From the NCBI GenBank assembly GCA_902729315.2, contig LR746270.1, positions 2,908,501 to 2,972,500 on the forward strand: a stretch of 64,000 bases of DNA, given 5' to 3'. Positions 1 to 11,990 of the stretch are shown one piece after another (the first letter of the stretch is position 1; each line of letters starts with the position of its first letter). Source of the DNA: Spirodela intermedia. Taxonomy: Eukaryota > Streptophyta > Magnoliopsida > Alismatales > Araceae. Made by a program: the position numbers and the translations under genes. Below the pieces are notes generated by a model. The model saw only the letters and a list, made by a program, of their open reading frames with translations. It ran no database searches and was not told where the DNA came from.

Positions 1-627
1 GAACAACTTGATATCAGAGCAATGATAACGAATAGAAATTGAGTTACATAAATTAAAAGAGTGCAGAATTCACATTTTGACTATCATTACAGCGGTTAGA
101 AAGTGATTCATCAATACAGGCGGTATAATTAATCTGGGATTTCAAGACTTGAGGAAAACTGATTGTGGTATATGATCTTCGATGCCATATGTTTAAATGT
201 CCCATGTGTTTACAAAAATACCCGTCGTTGTTATTGAGATTAGTGGCGTTTTAATATATCTCTATTTCATTTATCAATGGAAAATTATTCAGAACAGAGA
301 GATCAACTTTTAAGGATATATATATTACCTATTTTAAGGGGCGGAGTATACCTCAGAATGTAGTCACTAGTTCAACTGCCACTTCTTTGCTTTCTGGGGA
401 GATTTTTTTATGATACTTTTTGGTTTAATCAGCGTTATATGGATTAAATTAATCGTTGCATTTTCTTATCCGGATTATATTTACCCTAACGCTTATTACT
501 TGTTGTCGCATTACAACATAATATATTTCCGAAATTTTTCTCCAACCCGATCCTCTTTTGTCTGTGAATTAACTAAAGTGCATTCAAAAACATAATGGAA
601 GCTCCACTTTGTATACATTATATGCAG
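1..627 (+). other. Intron sequence upstream of the first visible MO25 exon
   Basis: AT-rich sequence with no recognisable coding block. It is most simply the intron between the off-window first exon of the MO25 gene and the exon starting at 628. The short open frame at 410-595 shows no family similarity. Confidence 0.6.
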
Positions 628-3600
628 ATGGCAGAATTAGCTAAACTTCTCAGGGAATTGAAGTCCATACTGTACGGCAGCAGTGAAATGGAACCTGTTC
701 CCGAAGCCTGTGCGCAGTTGACTCAAGAATTTTTCAGAGAGAACACCATGCGTCTTCTAATTGTTTGTCTCCCAAAGTTAAACCTAGAGGTAAATATGCT
801 TATTGTACAAATATTCTTTTAAGTTTTATCTGCACCAAGAAGTTAATCTCATCAGTTCGGAGGTACGAGAAGCTGGTTGATGACTGGGAGCCCGAATCTT
901 AGCTGATGCTAGTTGGCTCCTCGAAAAGTCCTTTAGAATAATATAACTGTTTGAGACCACAAAACTACGTTTTTATCAATACAGCGATTGATAGCATTTT
1001 TTATCTTACAAAATTTGTGATTACGAAGAGATTTTTTTATAGGCTCGTAAAGATGCCACCCAAGTTGTCGCAAATTTGCAACGGCAACAGGTCTATTCAC
1101 GGTTGATTTCTTCTGAGTACCTAGAGGCAAACAAAGATCTAATGGATCATTTGATTGCTGGGTGAGCAAACATTCTTGCATTACACAGTTTTTTGAGTTT
1201 TTATGTTAGATGTCATTTTCTCTTGCCAGAATAATCATAAAAAATAGCATATGAATCCTTGAGTTGCCCATTTATCAGTTTAATCATATTTTATTCTGTC
1301 GTTCTTTATTCTGAGTATTTTTATGCAGGAGTTGTTTCTCTTATTATGAAAATATTGCTGATTTGCGTATTTTCTATTATAATTAGTAAAGAAAATTGTA
1401 TTTCTCCTTTTTTTGTCTCATTTTCCATTTCTCACATGATTGGCTGCCATTATCATGTTTATTGTTATTATCTTCAGCACGTTATGAGAGAACCACTTTC
1501 GGTCATCTATCAAGTCGTTATTATTATTCTTGTTTATATCAGGCACCTTTCTCACTGCAGGTTCGCGGATATGGATATTGCCTTACATTATGGAGCTATG
1601 CTGAGGGACTGCATTCGGCATCAGAGTATAGCAAGGTATATTATAGGGATTCTTTTGGGATCTGTGAACAGCAGTAGACCTCTTTTTCGGGGAAAGAGCC
1701 TTTATCTTTTCGGAAACCTAGCTGTACAACCTTAGTGACTCGCGTGACACCACCAGAATTACCTGACTTAGAAGCTTTTGATACCCAAGAAATTTGTCAC
1801 CTAGCTTCTGATAAGAATGATGAGCACATAATTGAAAGAGAAAGATGAGAACCTAGTTTCACCAGTATAATATAGAGATGTTATACTGGTTGAAATTTGT
1901 TGAAACTTATCTACAACTTTCCTTAGACTTCTGTGTGTTTGTTCATGAACTTTCTTACAATAATATAGGCTGGGGATGTAAGGTGGGCAACCACGCAATT
2001 TAATTTCCAATGTCTCGCATTGTCTGGGTAGTTTTCTTGCAAGGCTTCAAGCAGATATGTGCTATCTCACTTCTTATCAGTCTTTCATTGAAGTTATGCA
2101 CGTTTGCTTTCAAGACAGTGTTTAGTCGGTCCTCAGTTGGTCACAGATTACCTAGTATTTGAAACGTCTTATTTTAGTGGAGGATAAGGACATCTGTTTG
2201 GTGTATCCCCTTCATGGGAACTTGCTCTTGGTGGGAACCTTATTGGAATGACAAAAGCAGTGGAGCAGGTGCCAGCGAAGACAATGAAATTAGTGCAGTT
2301 AGCCCCGAGTGAGCCCGCACTTGTATCAAAGGAGAGAAAGAGAGAGATGAGATTCCTTTGAACCCAATTCGTCTAACAAGCTGTGCCCCAGTTGCCTTTG
2401 CCTTGGAAGAAACTGACTACGCTTCTGGCAGTTAAATTGATTATGAGCATACCGATTCATCGAATTTGCTCGGCTGCAGTTGCTTCTTGGAAGAAAAATC
2501 CTGGGGAAACTGTTTGGTGAATGAATTATGTACATAATGCCTTCTACCTGACAAAAAATTACATTTTAAACTATCAAAGCCAAAACTTGAAGCTTTTAGT
2601 GCAGGTCAACATAATTTCACACTTGTCCGAATTGAAGCACGAAAAAATATCTCGGTATTTATCTTGCAATATTTTTCCCATTTTTTCTTGCTGTTTTATA
2701 TCCAGATTCTTCTTTTCATTGTTTGAAGTTAAGTAAAACCATGATCATTTAGATACGAAGATAGCTTCCAATTATGGATATGCAATAACTGTCATTTGCA
2801 CGTAAAAATAATCATATGCTATTCTCCGACAGGTATGTTTTGGAATCTGATCACATGAAGAAGTTCTTTGATTATATACAGCTCCCAAACTTTGACATAG
2901 CGTCGGATGCGTTTGCAACTTTTAAGGTAGGTCAAGCTATTGCATTTTGTTTCTCAAGAATCTTCTGCTTCCAACCTCTGATTGCTTATGAACAGGAAGT
3001 CACATCTCGAGTACATTTATATACCAAAAATTTTGGTGAGGTTCTGTCAATATTGATATAGTGTGGGTATAGCATCTTGCCTTTCGGTCCACTTTCAAGC
3101 GAATGATACCAAACGTTTATAAGTTTTTCGATGTTATTGAAACAGATATCTTCTTCAGCAGGATTAGATTTGTAGATAATGTGTTCATGGTCTGGTTCAT
3201 TATCCTGGATTCAAAACCGTACCCTAGCCCGGTCAAGTCCAACACCGAGCCAAATGATGGGTTTTGGTCAACAGGCACTTGGTAGAAGCCATGTTTTTAC
3301 TTTTCCCGATACTATCTAATGCAATGGTGGTCAGGGAGGGGGAAGACCTTTCGTTGACCAACCAGGAAGTCTTCATTTCACTCTCGTTACAACAAACCCA
3401 GTTTTTCTTGAGGAAGATAAACCTCTGATCAAGCCATGTAACTTGAGGCATTAGTCTTGCTTATTCAATTTTGACTTCTCCCTCTTAGACAGTCCGTGGC
3501 ATTTTAATGTTTTTGTTTTCTGTCCAAGCTTCTGTTGTGAGGTTTTCACCCCCAATCCATTTTCTGTTTTGGCGAGGTTGTGCTAATGCCTCGTTCATAT

Positions 3601-5552
3601 TCCAGGAGCTTTTGACAAGACACAAGTCAACCGTTGCTGACTTTCTCTCAAAAAATTATGACTGGGTACGTGATCATTTATATGTCTTACTTAGTGTTAA
3701 ATGTTAGCTTCTCAGTATCTTAGGATTTCTGGTGGCCATGAAGAGATTTTGGCTGGAACTGATTCATTGCTGCTGCATCGATTATATATGGTGAACATTA
3801 CTGTTTTCCTAGATTCCAATGTAATGTCATCTCTGCCTGGGAGATGCTACATTCCTCTCTCGATGATTCTCCTGTCTACTACAGAAGGGCTTCTATGACC
3901 GTTTCTTCTTTTGAGGTGCTTGATGGTTCTTTTCTGCTTCATCTAATAAGCACGCTCTTGCGACTTCAAGTGCACGATTTAACCTTTGATTTTGACATGA
4001 AATTAGTCTGTGTCGTCTGTTTTGTTCATCAGAAATGATTGAATTGCTACCCATTTGTGTTGTTGTGCATTATTTTAGACTTTTAGATAAATCAGTAGAC
4101 TACTCTAGCACCGATTTAGAAAGAAACTCCATTGACTATCGCGCTGTTGTTATGCTCTAGTTTTTCACAGAATTCAACTCCAAGCTTCTCGAGTCCCCCA
4201 ATTACATCACTAGAAGACAAGCCGTCAAGGTACGTTTCACATCATCATTATCATCATCATCATCAGATCAGCTGGTGACCCCAAATCAATGAATCATCCG
4301 GCATTCATCCACGCTACAAGGAAAGTGATTTCGGATACTATCCAGAATGACACTTGACAAAAGCCCGGGATGATGTGACCAATGCAGAAAGAAATAGGAC
4401 CGAGAACTTTAGGCGGCATCTCCTATGATGTGATCTCAACCGCTGGATTATTTGCTTCTCGTATTCTACGCGCGTGATTTCTGATGAAACAGCAGCTGCT
4501 ATTATATTTAATTGATCTCAAAGAGGACCCCATCCTTCTGCCTTGCCCTTGCGATTTTTCAGCTTCTCGGAGATATCATGATGGAGCGGTCAAACACTGG
4601 GATCATGTTGCAGTACATCGGCTCCAAGGACAACTTGAGGATTATGATGAATCTTCTGAGGGTATTAATTCTCATCTACGCCCTTTCTTTTTCTGTCATA
4701 TTTCCATTTTCTTTCTTCATTTCTCCTTTCATTATGATCTGGTATCCATAAATGGCTTTAAAAATGGTAGAAAAATACTCCTACCCTTCAAGCTTCCCTG
4801 CCCTAAACCCTAAACCCTCAAAAGATGGAAGAAAACCTGCTCTGGGCTCTAGATTTGGATCACCTTTCCCTCTTCTGGCCTTGATTTCTTGGTCCAAACC
4901 CCCCCACCACCCCAAACAAAAAAAAAAAAAAAAAAAAAAGCTAAAGTCTTTACCCTCCCAAGAAACTAACACCTTTTTCCAAGAATTCTGGAATCAATTT
5001 TTTTGTCTTAGCCTCCCAATATTCCAAATACCCACAAGTAAAGTGCATCGCTTTCCATTTTCGGAAATTAGAATCGAATCGTATTCATTCCTTGGCAGGA
5101 GACCAGCAAGAACATCCAGTTGGAGGCGTTCCACGTTTTCAAGGTATCTCCCAGCAGCAGTAGCAGCAGCTCCTCCGCCTTTAGATTTATATCCGAATGA
5201 ACTGTCGTTTAATGTTCATTTTCCCATGGTTTCTTCCTCTTATTATTTCCCAGTTATTCGTCGGCAACCAGAATAAGCCCCCCGAGATTTGTAGCATTCT
5301 GGTGGCCAACAAGAGCAAGCTCCTCCGTCTCTTCGTTACCCTAAAAACGGAAAAAGGTCTGGAATCCTTCATATTTCCCGCCCGATTTCTCTTCCAAAAA
5401 TAGTAAAAAAAATAAAGAATACATAATGATCATCATCTTCTGATCCTTTTTTTTTTTTTTCTGGGTAATTAATAGAGGATGAGAAATTCGAAGAGGACAA
5501 GGAGCTAGTCGTGAAGGAGATCGAACAGCTGGAATCAAGAGACCGCCCCTGA
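628..5552 (+). CDS. MO25/CAB39-like scaffold protein, 3' ten exons (5' partial)
   Basis: Exons read as 628-789, 1043-1161, 1561-1635, 2833-2926, 3606-3665, 4161-4229, 4563-4661, 5099-5143, 5254-5356 and 5476-5552. All junctions are GT-AG and phase-compatible, giving about 300 residues plus a stop. Family MO25 proteins have about 340 residues, so the missing N-terminal exon should lie left of the window. Recognisable family blocks are [77 protein letters not shown] and [10 protein letters not shown]25 is an armadillo-like helical scaffold that binds STE20/germinal-centre kinases with a STRAD-type partner; in plants it is linked to cell polarity and division. The ATG at 628 directly follows an acceptor (tatgcag) and aligns with an internal family methionine, so it is probably not the true start. 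No disruption is seen, so the copy looks functional. Confidence 0.93.
4801..4939. repeat. Telomere-like heptamers and poly-A tract in an MO25 intron
   Basis: Positions 4801-4817 carry two and a half copies of the plant telomere heptamer (CCCTAAA strand). A poly-A run follows at about 4918-4939. Both lie in the intron between the exons ending at 4661 and starting at 5099. The telomere-like stretch is short and could be chance. Confidence 0.6.
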
Positions 5553-5812
5553 TCGGAGGCCTCCAAGTGCTCCACGTGTGTGATCTGCTCCCTAATTTCT
5601 AGTTTAATTTGTACATTAATATGATCTGAGGACATAGTTACTTATATCTATATTAATAGATGTGTAGACTCTGTGAGGGGAGATCGTGTTTTGCCGCTTT
5701 CTGTTTGAGGAGAGTTATCAATCTGTATTACATATGGTTTGAAGCATGGTTTGGGCCCATTTACATCTAAATTATGCGCCGCTGACCATGCCTTTCCATA
5801 GATTTGCTTCCT

Positions 5813-5843
<31 letters not shown>

Positions 5844-6162
5844 AGATTACCAAGTTCGTGGGGGGCACTCATGGGGGCTGTGTGGGCTTGTCGTCCAGGT
5901 TGTGAACTCTTCGCCTCCGGTTGTCTTTACCTGTTGACCGAAGCCCCCAGTGGCGAAATAGTTGGGCATCAACCATTGCGTGCCACGTGGCCTTCGCCGT
6001 GTAAGATCCTATCGGCTTTTGGCCACCCGAAGGCGACCGATTCAACAGGAAGAAGAGAGAGAATGCATCCATGAGAGGGACATTCCAGGTATAGAAATTT
6101 ATACCCTGTACGGAAGGGAAAAAGCTCTCAGATGAGGCCCTTCTGCAGTAAACCTGGACCAA

Positions 6163-6209
<47 letters not shown>

Positions 6210-6335
6210 ACCGGCTATTCCCTGTCGCTTGAGGTAACCCCTCCAGCTGTACCCATGACGGGAAGGAAAACGACGCAAATGGAGAGGTAGAGATGGAGAT
6301 GTAGAGAGAGAGAGAGAGAGAGAGAGAGACTTGAA

Positions 6336-6376
<41 letters not shown>

Positions 6377-6967
6377 GGCAACAATCTCAAGGAATCTTGG
6401 TAGCTAACAGCCCCAATCGTCCACATTGGCCGTAATCTTGATAGCTTCCCCTCCTACCACCTGGTAGCATCCCCCCTTATTGGGCGGCTCACCTAAACTC
6501 TTGTGGGCTCCATTCCTCTTTCTTCTGACACGCAACATTTCAGGTCAACGACCCTCCTACCGCCGTTGTGGAACCCACCACTTTGACGCACCTAACAACT
6601 CCCCCTATCTGGTGTGAAAGACTTGCTCTCTGTCTCTGGGTTCGCGTCAAACGACCTATTCCACTCCACATGATGTAGAGAGCCATATATATATATATAT
6701 ATATAGAGAGAGATAGAGAGAGAGAGAGAGAGGAGAGATCTCTAGAGAGGGAGAAGTAGGATGTAAACGATAGAGAGAACCATATATTACAGAAGAGAGA
6801 GAGAGAGAAACAACGAAGAAATGTGTGTGTGAAAAGGGAAAAAACACGAAGAGAGGGTGCGAGGAAAGCGCAACCCCAAGACGACCACTCTGCGGCTGCA
6901 ATCTCTAGCGGAAAAGAATGAGAACCTACCCCCTGACCCTAATCAACCCATCGGCGGCGGTGGCCCA
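5553..6967. repeat. Intergenic spacer with (GA/CT)n and (AT)n microsatellites
   Basis: This spacer separates the convergent MO25 and b561 genes. It holds GA or CT dinucleotide tracts at about 5812-5840, 6165-6207, 6302-6370 and 6705-6735, plus an AT tract at about 6685-6704. Open frames here are low-complexity translations of these repeats. I see no gene. Confidence 0.8.
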
Positions 6968-8358
6968 TCAGGCGCCTTGCCTGCCGTGGTGCCCATTGGC
7001 GGCAACGGCGCCGCCCAGGACCTTTTCGGAGTGGCAGCTCCTCCGCCGTAGCACGACGACCCAGGTGACCACCTCCAGGAAGGCGGCGACTCCGGCGAGC
7101 GTGGCGATGACGGCGATGTAGGCCCTCCTCCAGCTCCTCTCCCTGTCCAGGACCTTGAAGCCCTCGAACACGTTGACGATGCTGAGGGAGATCACGGCGT
7201 AGCCCACGGCGTGGTGGTACACGTTCCAGAAGATCCTCCTCTTGTGGTCCTTGTTCGGCCTCAGGAACAGCGCGAACACCTGCAACAACAACAACAGCGC
7301 CGCCGCAACGGTCAGTCCTCCGCCACCGTCTTCTCCGGCGCAGGCGAATGACAGAATGGAAAGTCGGGGACCTGGAGAGTGGCGAGGCAGAAGAGGGCGA
7401 TGCCGATGCTGCGGTGCTTCGTGTGCTTCACGCCGACGGAGTCGCTGCCGAGCTTCAGACCGGTGCCCCAGCCGGCGACTCCGAGGATGTAGGCGGTGCA
7501 CTGGCAGCCGACGTGAAGGTAGAACCAGGCGGGGTCGGCGGACTTGAACACCCTCAGGTAGCGGGCGATGATCACCCCCAGTGGCATCAGTAGCCCCCAG
7601 CTCACCGCGTTCAGCACCCCGTGCACCTGCAGAGATAGATCCATGGCGGCGTCAGCAGGAGCAAGTAAGGGAAGAAGAAGAAGAAGAAGAAGAAGAAGGG
7701 AGATGGAGACAGATAAAGAGGGACAGAGGGAGAGGTTATTTACGTTTCTCCGGCGGGCGACGTTGTTGGTAGCGGAAGAGGCGGACTCGCCGGAGAGGAG
7801 GTTGAGGGTGCCGTACGAGAGGATGTTATCGCCGGAGGGGGAGTGCTGGCCGGGGACGTCGTCGTTGAAGCTGGTGGAGGCCTGCCAGACGTGGTTCACC
7901 TGCGTGGAGTTGTTGGGGAGGGTGATGGTGGCATAGATGGTCATCACGCCGTCGGAGTTGGTGGCGGTGACGCCGGAGACGGCGAAGCTGAGGTTCCCAC
8001 TCTGCATGGACGGGCGGTAGCTGTCGATGGAGGTGGGATAGGCGGTGATGCTGCCGGAGGAGGAGCTCACGAAGGCGACGAGGGCCTGTGTGTTGACCAT
8101 CCGCGTGGTGGTGGGGTTGATCCCCCATGCGATCCAGCCGGGGGTGCTCTGCGTCGCCCGGTAGGCAATATCGACGGTGCCGTTGCTCGCGTGGTAGGTC
8201 CAGTGGAGGGAGGAGCTAAGACGGGAGAGGGAGTTGCAGAGCAAGTAGTTACGGCTGTTGGAGAGGGTCAAGCTCGAGCAGCTCTGCGCCGAGGAAGGGA
8301 GAACCAGCGCCGCCGCCGCCACAGCCAGGAAGACGAGGAGAGACCGCATCGTCGCCAT
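6968..8358 (-). CDS. Cytochrome b561 and DOMON domain-containing protein (AIR12-like family)
   Basis: Three exons on the minus strand: 8358-7744, 7626-7372 and 7279-6968, giving about 393 residues, the usual family length. Residues 1-24 look like a secretory signal peptide ending SSAQS. A DOMON domain follows (about 45-165, with GWIAWGINP). The b561 membrane core begins at exon 2 (VHGVLNAVSWGLLMPLG) and continues through FYLHVGCQC, HTKHRSIGIALF and YHHAVGYAVISL. Conserved histidines in these helices are the expected heme ligands. Family members are plasma-membrane or secretory-pathway ascorbate-linked transmembrane electron carriers. Intron 1 has a GTAAAT donor and CTGCAG acceptor. Intron 2 starts CAG|GTCCCC, a weak donor, but the join restores the family sequence ATLQ-VFALFLRP. 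A broken relative of this gene lies near 18.8-19.05 kb. Confidence 0.94.
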
Positions 8359-8387
8359 CGTCTCCGGTCAAGCTTTCCTCTGTGTGT

Positions 8388-8422
<35 letters not shown>

Positions 8423-8478
8423 GCGGTGGTAGAGAGGGAGGGAGGCAGGGGATAGATGGGGAAGAGGGGGAATTGGGG

Positions 8479-8487
8479 GTTTTATAG
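8479..8487 (-). promoter_or_regulatory. Candidate TATA box of the b561-DOMON gene
   Basis: The minus strand reads CTATAAAAC here, about 120 bp upstream of the ATG at 8358. A (GA)n tract (plus-strand CT, about 8390-8419) lies between it and the ATG, in the predicted 5' UTR. The assignment rests on position and motif only. Confidence 0.55.
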
Positions 8488-8489
8488 GA

Positions 8490-9070
8490 GGGGGAGGAAT
8501 GAGAAGATGGACATCAGTCAACTGAGAGAGAAGAAGTCTCTTGGGGCTGGTTTCCCGGAGAGTTCCTCGTCGGATGGGTTAGAGAGAGAAAGAGTCAGAG
8601 CGGCTGGGGGTCGCCTTGGCGGTGGGTGGGAACGCTAAACGAGTCGCTATCCGGAAGGGTAGCAAGCAGCCCCCAGCTCCTATTTTGGCGTGTTGGGAAG
8701 CTCTCTGCCTTCTCTCTCTCTCTCTTTCTTTCTTTCTCTATCAAGCTTTGCCGTTCAGAATTGAACCTAGGCCCCCTGAGCTGATGGTCCCAAGACCCAA
8801 GCCGATCGATTCTATCTGTAAACTGGACCTTCTCTCCCGCCCCCTCTCTGGATTTCATTCTCTCTCTAACTTTCTCTCTCAAGCTCCGCACCTATTGGGT
8901 GGGCCTGGGCCCACGCGTATTATGACCATTAAATTATCCTTTAAAAACTCATTAAGATCCTCGTTGGGGCCTTCTTCGAAGATTCGATGTGGCCCATTAA
9001 AATACAGATACAACAAAATAATCCAGGGCCCGAACCTCAAATTCGGCCTAAAAAGGTTGCGCCCGGCCCA

Positions 9071-9109
<39 letters not shown>

Positions 9110-10733
9110 GGATACTTGATCCATTTTTATGGGCCGAGGCGACGAATCATCTCGGTTTTGGTTTGGGCATTTCCCTTTTTTTTTCGAACTTACTAGAACT
9201 ATATCCATCGGTCAGCTACTACAACCACCGAAGTCTAGAGAGAGAGAGAGAGAGAGAGCCGACTTCTGATCATTCACATGTGGTGCGAAATCTGGAAGCC
9301 GCGTGGCAAGTCATCATCTAGAAGCACGGACCTCGTCGCCTACGGATCCTCCTTCGGACAACTCCTGGGGGCAAACGCGTTAGCCTCTTGGAAAATTGGC
9401 AGTTTCTAGAACGTTTTCCGAACGCCCATCTTCATCACTTAACTAATCAGGGTACCTCTCTATCTCTCTCTCTCTCGCTCTATAGCTAACTCTTAGACGG
9501 GCTATATTAATATATATAATAAAAAATTATTATATAATGTTCTTACACATGGCGAGACTTCAAACTTCCACCTTCCCCTCCCCCGGCTTCTTTGAAATTC
9601 GGAAATGTTCCATTAAATCTTAGAATATTGTAGGTTTTTATATCTATTTTAGCAAAAAAATAAATTAGTCAAACTTCGCTCCATTCTCTTTCTATGTTGA
9701 CTGGCTTTCAGTCAACTAGTTAATACCTTCATCACCGAAGAACCATGCTTGGGGAATCTGATGCTTACACTGGCGTATTATTAGATACCCACGACATATT
9801 TTATGATAAATGATTTAAATAATTTTATTCATCGAAGTATATATACATATAGTAAATTGAAAGGAATTTTCACATTTCTATACGTAAATTTGTTTATTGT
9901 GAGAGGTATATGGTAGGATGATTAAAAAAATTAAATGGGGAAAATTATGAGGAAAACGGGAGATTTTTTTTATATTTTTTATGATTATTTACGGATCGGT
10001 TTAATATGTTAATAGGTCGGAAATATTATTTATTGCATATTTTTGGATGAGCATGGCTGCGCACGCTTAGAATGATTCCAATTGCTGCATATGTCAGTCA
10101 AACATTGTATCTGATCTATGACCCACCACAGACGAATTCAACCCGCAGGCGTTTTTCCCACGTGGGTCAGAGAATTCGCCTGGCTTTCCCTCTCTAACGA
10201 CGTAGTCTCTATCTCTCTCTACGCCATTTTAACCTCGATTTGAATAGGACCTGAAGTACGCCCCCCACCCAGTTCCTCTCTCTCTCTTTCTCTCTACTCC
10301 TTAGAGGGGGCGGTGTATGATCGGGTCAGCGTGGGACCGACAGTTTAAGTGGGGAGAACGGGGCGTCTAGCCGACCAGAGACTCGGTTTGGACGCGTCAA
10401 ATCGAGAGCGACGCCTGGCGCGTATCGATGAATTTGACTCGTGTGAACGGAAGAGCCAACTCTTCCGATGGTGAGTCAACGGGGCTCCATCCGCGACGGG
10501 AGCCGGTGACCTATCTCTGATTTTTAACGGATCTGGGGCCGTGGGTCGGCCCAGATTCTTCATGGAATTCATACGATTATAGGAACATATTACATTCCCC
10601 TTGAATTAAAAAAGTTTTGGGATCGAATTTCGGAGGAAAAATAAAATAAAATCTCCTTTGCCGTCCAGCTCGTCGAAATTTGATCTCCCAGATTTTGGAT
10701 AAGAACGCATCGCATCCAAGGACCGACTGCGGA
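8490..10733. other. Intergenic region, no gene seen
   Basis: Low-complexity CT/GA tracts occur at about 8705-8735, 9072-9108 and 9238-9258. They are followed by AT-rich sequence (about 9500-10060) and GC-richer sequence to 10.7 kb. Open frames such as 8616-9110 are driven by CT repeats and resemble no family I know. Confidence 0.6.
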
Positions 10734-11990
10734 TGTTAACAGATGGGGGAAGCCCATGAACTGGCTCGTGGCTGATTTTTCTAAGCTTATCCCGACCTTG
10801 GTCGCTGGAGTATCTGGGCTCCAGATGGCGAATTATTAGGGTTCTTCAAGGGAGCCGGATCTTCACAAGTTCGAACGAGTCCGAAGAATACCCACCCTGA
10901 CGAAGCAATTCCAATGGTGCTGATCTCGACGGCGACAGTGGGGACTAGGTTTCATTAGTTCTTGGCCTGGGTTTCTTGGGTGGGTGGCGACTGTTGGGCA
11001 CGTGGCTCATAAAGTGGCCACGCTCATGTGTGCTCATAGGGCAGCGGAGGAGAACCGCATGTAATGCGGAGGAGAGAGAGATAAGATGAGACGTGCGAAA
11101 CGGGCCAGACGTGGACAGGTTCTCACACCCCTCAACAGCCCAGTTATCGGCAGGCCAACCCAGAAGGAAGAAACATTTCAGCCGAACCGTTTCAGCTTCA
11201 AGGAGGAAACGATTGGCATGTTTTCTGAGGCAGCTCAAGGAGGTCTATAGATAGAGTCCACCTCTTCTCATCTCGTAGCACCAGTGAGCAGAGAGTGCCA
11301 GAGAGACTGGGAGAGGGTTTCCAACGGAGAGATCTCTACTTGTTGGTGAGACACTAGTGAGTTCTTTCAGGGCCAAGATTAGAGATCTGTATTGTTGGTT
11401 ATGGGGAGTGCTATTCTGTACTTCTGCTACATCCAGTGGAGCTTTTCATCATCGCCTGTGGACGTAGGAGGCCGACCTCCGAACCACGTAAATTGTTGTG
11501 TCTTCGGTTGTGAGATCATTTTATTTCTGTCTTCTAGCTTCCGCGCTAAGTCCATATTAGGCTTTTATCTCTAACAGCGACAGGCAGTCATTAGGGTTTC
11601 CTGGCTTCTGGCAGCCATCACCCGTCCCACAGTTGACCTGCGAACGTGAATGATCCCGCCTCCATGTTGACACGTCCTGCGACCCCTGGCGCTAGGGTTT
11701 GATCTGACCCAGGGGTCTCATGGTGTCATCGGTTGTTGTTCGTTGTCGTCCTGTTCTGCGGATTGTTTGATTTACTTTCCTTCTTGGTTCATTTAGGGAA
11801 GGTGGGGGATTACTTCTCCGGAGCTTCTTGCCTACGCCACGAACGCCATCGCGGGGAAGGACCTCAGGAAGGCCTTCGGAGACCTACAAGTCTGTGACTC
11901 CTCGTCCCTTCCCTCCTTCACTCTCCAGATCTCCACGACCTCCCGCAAGACTAGGTCCTCCAACGGAAACAGACCGTAGTATCAGAGCAT
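10734..11990 (+). mobile_element. Possible Copia-type LTR and leader remnant
   Basis: A stretch starting TGTTAAC (10734) and ending CTAACA (11576) has the inverted TGTTA/TAACA ends of an LTR. The flanking five bases are similar but not identical (GCGGA versus GCGAC). Inside are a TATA-like TATAGATA at 11246-11253, GAGAG-rich sequence and a block GAACCACGTAAAT that I associate with plant Copia R-U5 regions. A primer-binding-site-like TAGTATCAGAGC lies at 11977-11988, so the true LTR end could instead be near 11970. No gag or pol reading frame is recognised downstream. A decayed gene leader is an alternative. Confidence 0.35.

Noticed and set aside
4801-4817. Telomere-like heptamers as evidence of a chromosome end or fusion
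   Set aside because: Only two and a half copies within an intron, next to a poly-A run; too short to mean more than chance or a repair scar.
5869-6426. 185-residue minus-strand frame between MO25 and b561
   Set aside because: Dominated by (GA)n-derived Ser/Leu repeats, with no family resemblance and no splice or start context.
7371-7376. Weak GTCCCC donor in the b561 gene taken as a sign of a pseudogene
   Set aside because: The intron has a good acceptor and the join gives the conserved ATLQ-VFALFLRP sequence; the rest of the gene is intact.
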